Part shown: in pieces, positions 35,652 through 47,100 of the stretch
How positions within the stretch are numbered: position 1 is the first letter of the stretch
How the letters are laid out: each line of letters opens with the position of its first letter
DNA from: Inia geoffrensis
Lineage: Eukaryota > Chordata > Mammalia > Artiodactyla > Iniidae
Assembly (NCBI GenBank): GCA_036417435.1
Contig: CM070901.1
Location: 160,166,044-160,230,043 of the forward strand
Reading direction: 5' to 3'
DNA length: 64,000 nucleotides
Position numbers and translations under genes: made by a program
Notes under the pieces: model-generated
What the model was told of the DNA's origin: nothing
Databases searched by the model: none
The model's input: only the letters and a program-made list of their open reading frames with translations

Positions 35652-37079
35652 CACCTTTTAATTTTTTAAAAAGGCCACAGCGCTTGGTTAGGGGGTGACC
35701 AGCCTAAGGATAACCCCGGAGCCAGTGCCATTCTGCCAGAGTCTCGTTTATTAAGAAGGGCAAACAAAGCCACTCCCTTCTGCTTCTCCTCCTGCTTTCT
35801 CTTCAGACTTTTTCCTTTCCTGCTTCTCTACTCCAAATCTTTCCTATGTTAGTCTAGTTTTCTTTCTTCCATATCAGAGTTGAGCTGTTTTCAAAAGCTG
35901 TGCCTGTCCCTTTATGCCAAGCTGGGTGCCCTTCTACAGGGCCCCCATTTTACTGTCCCATCCTGATTCCCTTGCAGCTCGAAGTATTAACCATTCAAGG
36001 GGTGTGTCACAATTAGAAGAAAGATGAATCAATTATAGGGTAACTTTGTCTCTGCCTTTATGTTCCCATGGCCTCTCCAAGTCTTCTCTCAGTACCAGTG
36101 CAGCCCCCCCACCATCACCCACCATCAAAGTTCACACCATACAACTCACCAGTTCCTACCTTTGAATTCTTGTGCAGATCCTTTTTCTGTTTTACAACAA
36201 CTGCGTAAAGTTCCTTAAGTCAGCTAATGTGTGTAGTGGTCAACTCCGCTTTGAAGTTGGAAGCACCTTAAGGAGCAAGGGAACTGGCTTCTGGTTATTA
36301 TTTGTACCTTCCATCTTTTAATGGTCTGTTTCAGTGATGCTTCCAGTTCTTTCTGATTCCAAAGCCCCCTGGTGACATGCTCCTTAGGGAGAGATCTTTA
36401 ATGTCGTGTTTTCATATCCAAATTCTGAGTTCCTTGTTTCTATCAACAGTGCCCTTATCCTTCCACAGCCCACATTGGAGTTTTCTTGAACTCCTCCTAC
36501 ACTTCCATCCCCTGTACTCAACTATTTGCTAGTCTTCCTTAGTTATACTGATCATTTCTCTTTTCCTTTCATTGTGTCTCCTAATTGGATGTTCTTTCCA
36601 TTATTCAAGGTATAGCTTTAAATCATCTTTTTTTTTTTCATTTTAAATATAGCATTGCTATTTTACATGTTGGCATTAAGGACCATTTTTGTTATCTGTA
36701 TTTATTTTTGAGTAAAAATGAAATTAATAAATGTGATACTCTCCCCACCCAAATTTTTTGTCTGAATTCCATTTAGGAATCTGGGTGCTTGGTAGATATT
36801 GAGACATTGGTTGGGTGAATAAATGGATGTACTTCTGGCTGTTGGTACTTTCTACCACACATCGTCATTGGCCATATATGTATGTCTCTCCAGCTGGAAT
36901 GTAAAATTCCCTCAGGACTTTATTTCATTTCTCTCCCTCGCATGTGACAAGGGTTCCCAAAGTCACTACAAATGCTTCATCTTCCAATATGTGGATGTTT
37001 ATATGTATGTCTGTTACCTAAAGGTAGGATTCAAGGCCTCTCCTTCCAGTTTCCTTCTTGAAACTTCCTAAATTTTCTG

Positions 37080-37175
37080 AACTTGGCCAAGTCTTTTCAC
37101 CACTCTAAGCCTCAGTTTCTTCATCTGCCATAATACAGTAGTACCTACCTCACCTGGCTGTCAGGCTAAAACATT
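37080..37175 (+). repeat. MIR fragment
   Basis: 'taagcctcagtttcttcat' and following sequence match the MIR core. Confidence 0.5.
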
Positions 37176-37279
37176 TGTTGCTCAATTTTTCTCTAAAAGA
37201 GTTACGACTCCCTGAAAAAGGAAGGAGGGGAGGGAGGCAAGACAGGTAAACTAAAAAACATCAGTGAAGTGCCCACAGA

Positions 37280-37950
37280 ATCTGGAGAGCTAGGTTCTCA
37301 TCCGTCACATCTCTCCCAGCAGCAGCGAGGCCAAGGGCGCTGTCCCCCGCTCTGTGTGATGGGGTTGGGGAGGAATGGGGGGGACGCCCAAGGCAGTGAC
37401 CCTCTGTGACTCACAGACTGTACTATGGGAACCGAGAGTAGAGGTAAAGCACACTAGCTCCCCCTGGCGGTAGGGCGGCGGTTTCGGGCACCGCTAGCCA
37501 ACCCACTGCGTGGGCTGGACTCAATGACTTTGGGGTCAGTTCTCAAGCCTCAGTTTCCTCCTGTTTTAAATGGGGAGGCATGTGTGCCTACTTCAGCGGC
37601 CTTGGATCGAGTAGGGACCCGGCAAATAGGGGCTCTTTATCGGGTGCACACTGCACACAACACCGCGTTTTCTATTCATCTTGCCCCCCCCACCCCAAAT
37701 TTAGCTTTAGGGGTGTCTGGTATGTCGGGGCCCTCTACGGGGAACTGTGGGGTTCTCTACGGGGGTCTCGCTGCTGGACTCTGTGATAACTTTGCAGGAA
37801 AAGTAGTTGTGCGAGAAACAGGACTGAAAAGGAAAAAGAAAGGTTCCTACTCCTTAATCCCACTCACTGGTGCAGTCCTCCCTGAGAGTGAGATGAAGCC
37901 GCGTGGTCATCCGCCTGAGCGCGAATAGATGTTGCTGCTGCTTAGGGGAA
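37280..37950. other. GC-rich, repeat-free block around the CTCF-like site
   Basis: Locally elevated G+C and CpG compared with AT-rich neighbours. A 134-codon plus-strand frame (37524-37928) has no recognisable homology or coding character. A regulatory element or an old promoter remnant is possible; no gene is called. Confidence 0.4.
37455..37473 (-). promoter_or_regulatory. strong CTCF-like motif
   Basis: TAGCTCCCCCTGGCGGTAG on the plus strand is close to the reverse complement of the CTCF core (TAGCGCCCCCTGGTGGCCA), so the motif reads on the minus strand. It sits in a locally GC-rich, repeat-free block between the convergent ends of ZBTB8OS and ZBTB8A. Confidence 0.6.
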
Positions 37951-38939
37951 ATCACAGGGCTTTCATTTTTTAACACGGCCCCCAAATACTGGAGCGTCTG
38001 GTGCTGGTGCCATTTTCTACTGCTGTATTCCTTGTGGATTTTTTTCCTCCAGGGGAAAAAAAGTTTAAAATCAACTCAAACATGCAACAAAAGACACATT
38101 ATCTTCTTGTATTTCAGCGTTTAACCTTTTTGAATTATGCAAGAAAGTGCCACTTCCTTATTGGATAATTTTTTTTTTGGTAGGAGATTAAGCAATGGTG
38201 TCTGCATATACAATACTACTGAACGGATATACTTGTCATGTTTGAATTGCATACATAACCTCAATTATGGGAATGAGGATGGCGCTTTATGCCAAAGTCG
38301 TTTCAAGTTATTTTCCAAAAAAAATTTTAATGGCAATAGTTGAAGTAAAGCAAAGACACTTATTTTTCTTTCCAAATTAATCTGAAGGCTTCTTTAAATA
38401 AGACATCTTTCTTGGTTTCTCTGGTATGGCATTTAACTTGAATAAAGACTGATTTAATTGAGTTCATTGATGGAATACAAATGTGTAGCAATTAAGTTTC
38501 ACAGTGCTTGGAGAATGTTCTGGATTCTTTTTCAAAAGCAAAGAAAACATTAAAGCTTGCAAAATTTCAGGATATAGTATTTCAGTCACATACTCCTAAT
38601 ATAGTTCTTTAATTACTCTGAATTACTGTGTGAATTCCCAGACTGCAACCCATGATCAAATAAAAATGCAAATACATCTCAAAGTAAAAATGGGCCATTT
38701 TAATTTAGTGTCCATACTATTTGACCCTAATAAAAAGCTTAGATGAGGGGGCATACACAATATCTTAAAATTTCACAAAAATTAATATTTTCTTGGACTG
38801 GGCAACCATGTTTTAATTTTTTTCCCTTAATGATAGGGTTGTGAACCAGTGGACTGGAATGTGAAATGGTTCCACTGCCCAACTTTAGCAGCTATCTATC
38901 TGGGGAGAAAAAGGGAAACCTTGACTAGGGGACCTATTT

Positions 38940-39076
38940 TACACATAAAAGACACTGGAAAGATTTTTAAAAATGTATCCAGGCCCCATCTGCCAGAGAT
39001 TCTGCTTTACTTAGGCATCCGTATTTTTTAAATTTCCACAAGTGATTCTCAAGTGCAGCCAAGGTTGAGAACTACT
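38940..39076 (+). mobile_element. MER5-like hAT MITE fragment
   Basis: 'ccagagattctgctttac' and end 'gcagccaaggttgagaac' match the MER5 right end. Confidence 0.6.
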
Positions 39077-39497
39077 ATCTAGGTAAAAATGTTCCATTTT
39101 TTCCCTTATATGCTGAATAAAATAATTTACTCAATAAAAGAATTAAGTAGTTGTAAATAATATCAACAAGGAATTAAAAGATTTTCCCAATGGGAAAATC
39201 AAGAAACTATATAATGGATCTGTGTATCTAGAAATCCAAAAGAGTGAAGTAAAGTATAATCAGTTCTTAGATATACTTTACAAGTTGTCTTTAATAACGT
39301 TTGCAAATGATCTAATCAAGCCCAAAGGTAAAGAGATGACTGGCATTACCCTGGTCACTGGTTTCCTATCTAAAGATGATGAAGTACCAATGGCTTTTGC
39401 TGGTGTGAGGAAAATAAAAAGAGGCGGGGAAAAGTGTTTATCATGCTTTTAAGTAAATACATTTCAAAATATTTTGCATTTAAAAGTTAAGAGTCCC

Positions 39498-39711
39498 GGG
39501 ACTTCCCCGGTGGTCCAGTGGTCAAGAATCTGCCTTCCATTGCAGGGTACACGGGGTTGATGCCTGGTCGGGGAACTAAGTAAGATCCCACAGGCCGTGG
39601 GGCAACTAAGCAACTACCGAGCTGGCGTGCCACAACTAGAGAGCCCACGCACTGCAACTAGAGAGAAGCCCACACGCCACAACGAAGACCCAGTGCAGCC
39701 AAAAAAAAAAT
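39498..39711 (+). mobile_element. CHR-type SINE, diverged
   Basis: 'ggacttccccggtggtccag' to the A-tail. Flanked by 'ttaagagtccc' on both sides. Confidence 0.92.
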
Positions 39712-40149
39712 ATTTAAGAGTCCCCTGGCTTCTCCTGTGTGTGGCTTAACATATTTCACTTTTCATTGGCATTAACACAGGTACTTTAGGGAGAAGGCTG
39801 ATAAGTTAGAAAATGAAGTTTACAGATTCTCTGTGGATTTCATTTTTCTGTTCTATTCATGGCTCAATTGGCATGAATAGTTGAGAAACTCCTGTATCAA
39901 AATAAAATATTAATTATACTTCACAATATACAAAATTGGCTAAATAATGCCACTTGTGTGACAACCTGAATTTTTATGATTTAAACTCTTGTAACCAAAG
40001 TCACATCCTTTACATAATATTTATTCTGTATAGGATTTATCCACATACAATGACGTCAGCTTTAAAACAATTGACTGTTATTTGTATAAACTCATCTTAT
40101 AAAATAGAGTAATACACAACACACGTCAGTGATTTAAGCTGATATCCTA

Positions 40150-40345
40150 GGATTCCGAAAATCTGATCATTCTAATTCCTATTTTTGCCACTGTTTCACT
40201 GGGTTGTCTTAGGCAGGTTGCTTTACTGTTCTGTGCCCCAATTTCTTTACCTTTCATGTGATAAATGTCCTATTTCATAGATATATAAAGAATAACATAA
40301 AAATTATTAAATACTTTGCAAATATAAAATGCTATATAAATGATA
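40150..40345 (+). repeat. MIR fragment
   Basis: 'tgccactgtttcactgggt' and 'ccccaatttctttaccttt' follow the MIR core; the tail 'atataaaatgctatataaa' fits its 3' end. Confidence 0.5.
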
Positions 40346-41231
40346 AATAGTAATACTGATCCACTCTAATATAAAATAACTTAGAACTTTCCATTTATAA
40401 TCTAAAGTTTGGTCCTCCAGTACCTACTGTTATCACCCTTCCCAGTTAAACACATCTTATGCTGTACAGTTTTTAGTGATTTTTCCATAGTATTAATTTT
40501 AGAACTCCAAACATATATAACCAATATGAGTGGAAATTTCAATATATCTTAGCATGACTCAGCAAAATAACTTCAACGAATTGAGTTCTGAGCTCATAAG
40601 TAACTGAAACACTAAACTTTTCATCCATTAAGCAGTAACTTGGCCACATAAAAGCAGTAACTGTGTTTGATTTCATCACTCAGACATAACGATATTGAAA
40701 AATTTGTTCTTAAAAAGGTCTTAAGATATATGATAACTATAGAAGGAACCTTGTAAAGATGTGATTTGCTGCTCTATGGTTACCAGCTTATAAGTGCAAG
40801 GAGTAACAGGAGTAATGAAGTGAGACTGTAATGCTCAAAGGGAATTCAAAAAGTGATACAGCCCAAGGTTTTCAGTGCTGGACTCCTGAGCTCTGCAGAG
40901 TGTCTGGGGAAAGGTTTGTAGGGAGCTTAAACCAGAGCAGCTCTGTCCTTTAGAGTTTCCTTAAATGTTGAACTCTGTGAAACAATTCATTTGAAGAAGG
41001 GGTTTCTTGGGTAAAAAAAATCTTTTAAACCACTGGCCTAGTCAATTTTGCTTCCTCCAGACAGTAGGCACGACTCAGTGGTGCTTTATTTTGCAAAACT
41101 TCATCCTATCAACCGGATCTTGAGGACCATAGACTTAGAAGGGTGTTCAGGAGCTGATAAAACAGCATTCTTGTAAGAGCAAACTTTGGTCTAACCAACT
41201 TCCATTATTTTCCTAACATTAAAAAAAAAAG

Positions 41232-41420
41232 GGCTTCCCTGGTGGCACAGTGGTTGAGAGTCTGCCTGCCGATGCAGGGGACACGGGTTCGTGCCCCGGT
41301 CCGGGAAGATTCCACATGCTGTGGAGCGGCTGGGCCCGTGAGCCATGGCCGCTGAGCCTGCGCGTCCGGAACCTGTGCTCCGCAACGGGAGAGGCCACAA
41401 CAGTGAGAGGCCCGCGTACC

Positions 41421-41452
<32 letters not shown>
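41232..41452 (+). mobile_element. short-form cetacean SINE with long poly(A)
   Basis: Complete short form followed by about 30 A residues, suggesting a young copy. Confidence 0.93.
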
Positions 41453-41458
<6 letters not shown>

Positions 41459-42889
41459 AATAAAGCTTATATTAACAGATTATACCCCTATGTAATATTT
41501 TCCCACATTTAAGAGCCAAAGAATTCAGTTTTCTTAGAAACCATTAATAGTTTCACTCTAGAAAAGAATTGGTCTCTAAAGTCTTAGATAAATATGATAT
41601 GATGCTGGAGTTATTATTTACAACTTAAAAACATGTCACGTATGTTCTTTTATGACACTAAAATGATAGAACAGATGCACTGTCTAGTTTGGTGAATTTG
41701 ATAGCTGTTTTGTGGGGACTGCTTGATGCTTGTTATAAACAATTATGAGAAAGCATTATTTCTGATAAGGCTCTACAAGGGCTGGTGGCACTGTGTTCAG
41801 TGGACCTTGCTGACAATCGTGCTGATGTTTGCATGCAGAATATAGTAGCATCAAAGAACATTTAGATCATAGACTAAAGTGCGTTAGAGTATACACATGC
41901 AAGCACAACTTCATTTCTATAAATAAAGCTCGTCAGTCATTTTTCCTATTGGTTCCAATGATTAAAAATCAGATTACAATTTTGAAAGATGTTATCATCC
42001 TCTGGTGAGACTAAAGAATGACAAGTGTTCCCTCCCTCATTTGGAACAATGTAATTGTTAAGACTCCTGACTCAGGAATGGTCATGTTGGGAGACAATGA
42101 TCTCAATGCACATTATCCGGTCTTGAAGCAATTGGAAATTTACCATCAGGGGAATCTTGAAAAAAATCTCAGAATTAGGTACCATAAAACAAAGTGGTTA
42201 TTCATCTATTTATAAAAAAAAAACTTAAAGAAATTAACCATTTTGGCCCACAAATTGGTATTAAGGACAATCATTAATTAAAGAATAAGAGAAAATAACA
42301 TAAAAAGTATCTTGAGGTATGTCATGGCAGTTAAAAATACAGTATAATACATGGAGCCTCTATCAAAATTAAAACAAACTTAATTGGGATAACTTGCCAA
42401 GACCTCTATGAACAGTTCTTTACTTCTAGTATTTAGATTTTATCTTTACAACTAAAATAATGCATCTCCAATTAGACTGTAATTTTGGAATGTTTCATAA
42501 TTCATATAGGGGAGGAGTTAAAACTTAATTTTGTATTCTAATAGAAAAGTTTGTTTTGAAGAATTATATATAAATTATATAAACTGCTTAAAGAACTTAG
42601 AATAATGTGTTCAAATAGTTTTATATATAAAATTTATATATAAATAACATAAAAACGTCAATAGGTACTATAGGGACATTACTTAGCACTACTTGAATAA
42701 CTCTAGTTCAAGATATTATATGTTGTTGAAGATGATTAAATTCCTCTTCTTTCATACTTTCTAATTCTCATAGGCTTCTTTTTATAATAATTGCAGATTG
42801 GTGAGGTTTGACTTCACTTCTTCACCATTTCAGGGGACTATCCAGGGAGAGACAGTTGAAAGAGGACTGTTTAAAATCAAAACCTGTCT

Positions 42890-43015
42890 AGTCACCAGTC
42901 CCACCACTTAAACTTTCTGACCTTAATTTCCTCATTTGTAAATCAGAGACAATACTATTTACCTTGCTGATTAGGTGGGGAGATGTGTGAAAGCGCACTT
43001 TATAAGTAATATAGT
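42890..43015 (+). repeat. MIR fragment
   Basis: 'ccttaatttcctcatttgt' and 'aaatcagagacaatacta' fit the MIR core and 3' half. Confidence 0.55.
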
Positions 43016-43832
43016 AGTATATAAATGGAGGAAATTAATCTTAAGAACCGGTAAGAACCTCCAGTTTTCTTTTTTTCTCTAGAGAGGAAGACAGCTATAT
43101 AGACAGATCCTCAAAAAACTACCTTGATAGTATTAGTTTCCTGCTTTAAGAAAATGATGTCTGTACATAATCTCTGGTCAGCTTCTATTTTAGAGTTTGT
43201 TCTTTTAAAACACTGACTACATAAGAGTAATTTTTAACTTAATGACAAAAGTTTCAAATATGAATGATTTCAAACAGTTTAGGTTTGTTTTCTGCCATAA
43301 TTATAAAACATTTAGGACATTGGAATAATGATAGGTCATTTTCGGTCTGAAGGTAATGGACGAATTAGTTTAGTCAGGTAGGGTGCCAGACCCTTAAATG
43401 TGCTCTTACCTGGTTCCCTGTGAAAATTCAATAGTGGTAGTTTATATGTTTTTGAAACACCTTGAAATTATCTTGTATACAGTTTGGTTGTGGTGAATCT
43501 ATTTAAAATATTTTCTTTGAAAAAAGTTCACTAAGTAGATCTTCCAATATTAAAAAAAAAAAGGTATCTCTGTAATAAAAGTAAGAGGATTAATTGTTCA
43601 TCCATCATGCCAACTCAAGCTAGGTCTTTCTTTCCAGTGCAGCAACAGATTTTAGGGCAACAAAGTTCGGAATGGATACAATAGCCTGTTTAGAAAGCAT
43701 GCAAGTGATATCAGGTCATTACTTTCAAGTCAGTCTGATAATTTGTTAACCAGACTCTGACCATGGAAAGAGAGAGTTATGGGAAGTCAATGTAAGTTGC
43801 AGACATGCCAGATCTGTTGGTTCACATCCCAG

Positions 43833-44165
43833 CTACCTGATATTGGGCTTTATTTCCTTTTCTCCTTCTTCTTCACTATCATCAACCTGTTGTATGACCA
43901 GATCAGCAGACCCATCCTCTACAATCTCCACGTATGATCTATTCTCATCTTCACCCAAGTGCCATCTGGAATCCTTATCTCCATCTGATGGGGACATAAG
44001 ATGCTGTTCAGCTTCCAAATCAATGGGGAGGCTGTCTATGCCAACTTCAGCAAGGCACTCATTACAGAGTCTGTAGCGCCTGGTTCCTTCCTGTACCACT
44101 TGACCTGTTAGATCAGTCACATGGCGTTTGCATTTTCTGCAGATGAGTTTGCATGCCTGGTGAAT
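43833..44165 (-). CDS. ZBTB8A: ZBTB8A coding exon 3: C-terminus (residues 331-440 and stop)
   Basis: Acceptor CTACACAG. Begins [17 protein letters not shown], supplying the final His of finger 2, then the CX2C pairs and the acidic tail to TAG at 43833-43835. Confidence 0.95.
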   Translation of the reverse strand: MHQACKLICRKCKRHVTDLTGQVVQEGTRRYRLCNECLAEVGIDSLPIDLEAEQHLMSPSDGDKDSRWHLGEDENRSYVEIVEDGSADLVIQQVDDSEEEGEKEIKPNIR

Positions 44166-47100
44166 CTGTGTAGAGATTTAAATAGTGATAAACAAAGATT
44201 TTTCAAAAGCAGAACAGTTTGATATTCCAAGTACCAATTCATAAATTTAAAATGTTCAACGCCGAGCATTAGTAATAAATTAACATCTAGTTATTAGGAA
44301 AAAAATCACAGGTCTTGGTGACAAATTAATGTCACAGAAATATTAAATACCAGCTTTATCTAAATAATATCTATTATGTTTTTATGATTAATATTACATA
44401 CTTAATAATTTCACATATCCCTTAATCCAATAGTATTTTTATATCTGAGGTAACAAGGGATACATTCCCAGAATAATACAAAATTATTGTAAACATTTAA
44501 TATCTGCCATATACTTTTCTAAGGACTTTACATATCTTAATTCAGGGGAAAAAACTCATTTCATTTGAATACTAATATTTTGTTATTTCGCTAGAGAAAG
44601 AAAAAATATTGTCCCAAATTTAAATTTATCAAAAAATATTTTTCAGTATAAGGATTATTGCCACTTTTATTAATGAAAGATCTAATAGAAAGAAGACTGG
44701 ACTAGGAATTGGAAAGCTTGGGTTCTAGTCCTGCTTTTGTCATTTACTAACCATGTTATCTTTAAGCAAGTAACTTAAAACATAAACCTGCTTCCAGGGT
44801 GACTGTCAAAATATTTAACAACTGGTAAGGTATGGGCACCACCCAAACAGAATAGAAGCCTGACTATCAGAATGGACAATGGTTATAAACAACCACTATG
44901 GTGGTTCTGCTACATATCAGTCTATTATTATTCCTAACTGCTCCGTTATTACTAATAGGGATACAACTCAGGTTGTGTGGACCAAATGAGTTAATATGTG
45001 TGAAATGCTTTGGGAAGAATTTGTAATTGATGAATAATTGTATATTATAGTTAGTAACTTTGTTCAATAGCTGTCAGAGCAATAGATTATAGATTCTAAT
45101 CTAAAAATTGTTACATATAATTAACTATATATGCTGAATTAATGTTTATAACATATTCATTTAGATAATGTCAGAATGGTATGAAAGTGGGCCACCAAAT
45201 GCAAATAGTCAAAAAACCCAAGAGAACTAAAGCAGTCTGGTAAAATATCTAAGAAAACGTATGGGACTACCACTCAGTACAGTTATTATCTTCTGCTTAA
45301 CCACTGACATATTAATCAGTAAATGTTGAAAGTACATAATTTGAGTGTACCTTTATTTCTCCTGAGATAGAATCAGTATTATGGTTATCATATGTGGCAT
45401 TGTTTTTATTACAAGGTTCTGTCACAGATTCATGTTCATCCCCCTCCAAATCCAATACAATTATGAAGACAAAGAAATTAAGTGAAACACTGTTAAAACT
45501 GAAAATATCATCATGAACTCATTATTTAAAAAATATATACCTTCTAGCTCAGAAACAATCTAAAAAGGATACCCTAATAACAATGAGCACCCTGGGTGTC
45601 CAAATTTTGGTTTCTAATTTCATTCCCCACTAAGAGGTACCAAAGCTCCTTTGAGAAATGGCTGATTCCAGTTTTGTGGCAGCGGAAGTACAAGATGAGC
45701 CTAGGGCTCTTCTGGAGCCAGAGAACAAGGGCACTGAAAATTTAATGGAATTGTGACAAAAAGATACAAGAGCAAGCTTCAAAGGTCCCCACTGCACAAA
45801 TTTGAAATTTTGAGTATCAAAAAAATAATAATTGTTATGGATCCAAACATAATGAACCAATGAAAATTCATGAGAACATATGCTATTTAAAAAAACAAAG
45901 CCACAAAAAACTCATATACCATTTGAGGCCACTATTAAATCACTCTTTACTTTGAAAATTGGTAGTTAAAGGGAAATAATTAAACATTTATCTTGCTTCT
46001 CCTGCAGGAACCCTATTTCAAAGTAACCAAATAGCCCCAGGTGATGAAGGAAAGCTTTACTTTATAGAATTCCAGCTAATAATATAGAAGGAAGGATAAT
46101 ATTAGTAACTCATTCCACAACTCCAAGTAAAATTAATAATTTGGACAGAGATTACCAATTGGTATTAATATTATTAAATGAATAGTTCATGGGGAAATGG
46201 ATAGTCATATAATACCAAAATAGTTACACAGAGATTCCTTTCTAATTACAGTGCAATGGTGGGATCATAGTATCATCACCCTAATCCAGTGATCAATTGT
46301 AACAACACGAATGATGGGTCCACCAGATATGATGTGTCTCCTAATGTGACACAATATGAAATATACAATTTTGTCTTTGATGAAAGTATTTAACTTGAAT
46401 CCATTAAGCCTTTAGATAAAACTTCTAGTTTTCAGAAAATGCAGGGGGGGGCGGATAAAAGAACAAGCTAAAAATGACACCATGTAGAAGCAAGCAGAGA
46501 AATCCAGAGGTAGGATATTTTGTAAAACAATTGGTTCAATATCTTCAGTAAGTCAATGTTATTTTTAAAAAGGTGGGGGGGTTGCAGGGGCGGGTAGGGA
46601 ACTATGCTAGCTCAAAAACATATTTAAGGGATCTAACAATGAGATGAGTTCTGGATTGGATTCTGGCTTGGACACACCAACTATAAGTGGTATTTTAGGA
46701 AACTATAGGTAAATTTGAACTGTGTAACACATAAAATTTTATTGAGATGGAAAGGCAGAGATTATTCACTAAAGAAAGCAGGTTACAGGGGCTTCCCTGG
46801 TGGTGCAGTGGTTAAGAATCCGCCTGCTTATGCAGGGGACACGGGTTTGAGCCCTGGTCTGGGAAGATCCCACATACCGCAGAGCAACTGAGCCCACAGC
46901 TACTGATCCTGCACTCTAGAGCCCACGAGCCACAACTACTGAGCCCGTGTGCCACAACTACTGAAGCCCACACGCCTAGAGCCCGTGCTCTGCAACAAGA
47001 GAAGCCACCACAATGAGAAGACTGCACACTGCAAGGAAGAGTAGTCTCCGCTCACCGCAACAAGAGAAAGCCCACATGCACCAACGAAGACCCAATGCAG

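Larger units (their letters stand above)
30661..43832. other. convergent region between ZBTB8OS and ZBTB8A
   Basis: No protein-coding gene recognised. The right part (roughly 38-43.8 kb) is repeat-poor and probably includes the long ZBTB8A 3'UTR on the minus strand. A minus-strand AATAAA (TTTATT at about 40019-40024) is one possible end signal. The left part is rich in SINEs and MIRs. A G-rich run at about 33789-33810 could form a quadruplex. 35700-36550 is unassigned. Confidence 0.6.

Noticed and set aside
37524..37928. 134-codon plus-strand frame in a GC-rich block
   Set aside because: No recognised domain, no splice partners and no family match; kept only as an unexplained GC-rich region.
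45630..45860. Possible pseudogene on the minus strand (frame starting [10 protein letters not shown])
   Set aside because: Could not be matched to any protein family; probably an old unassigned repeat.
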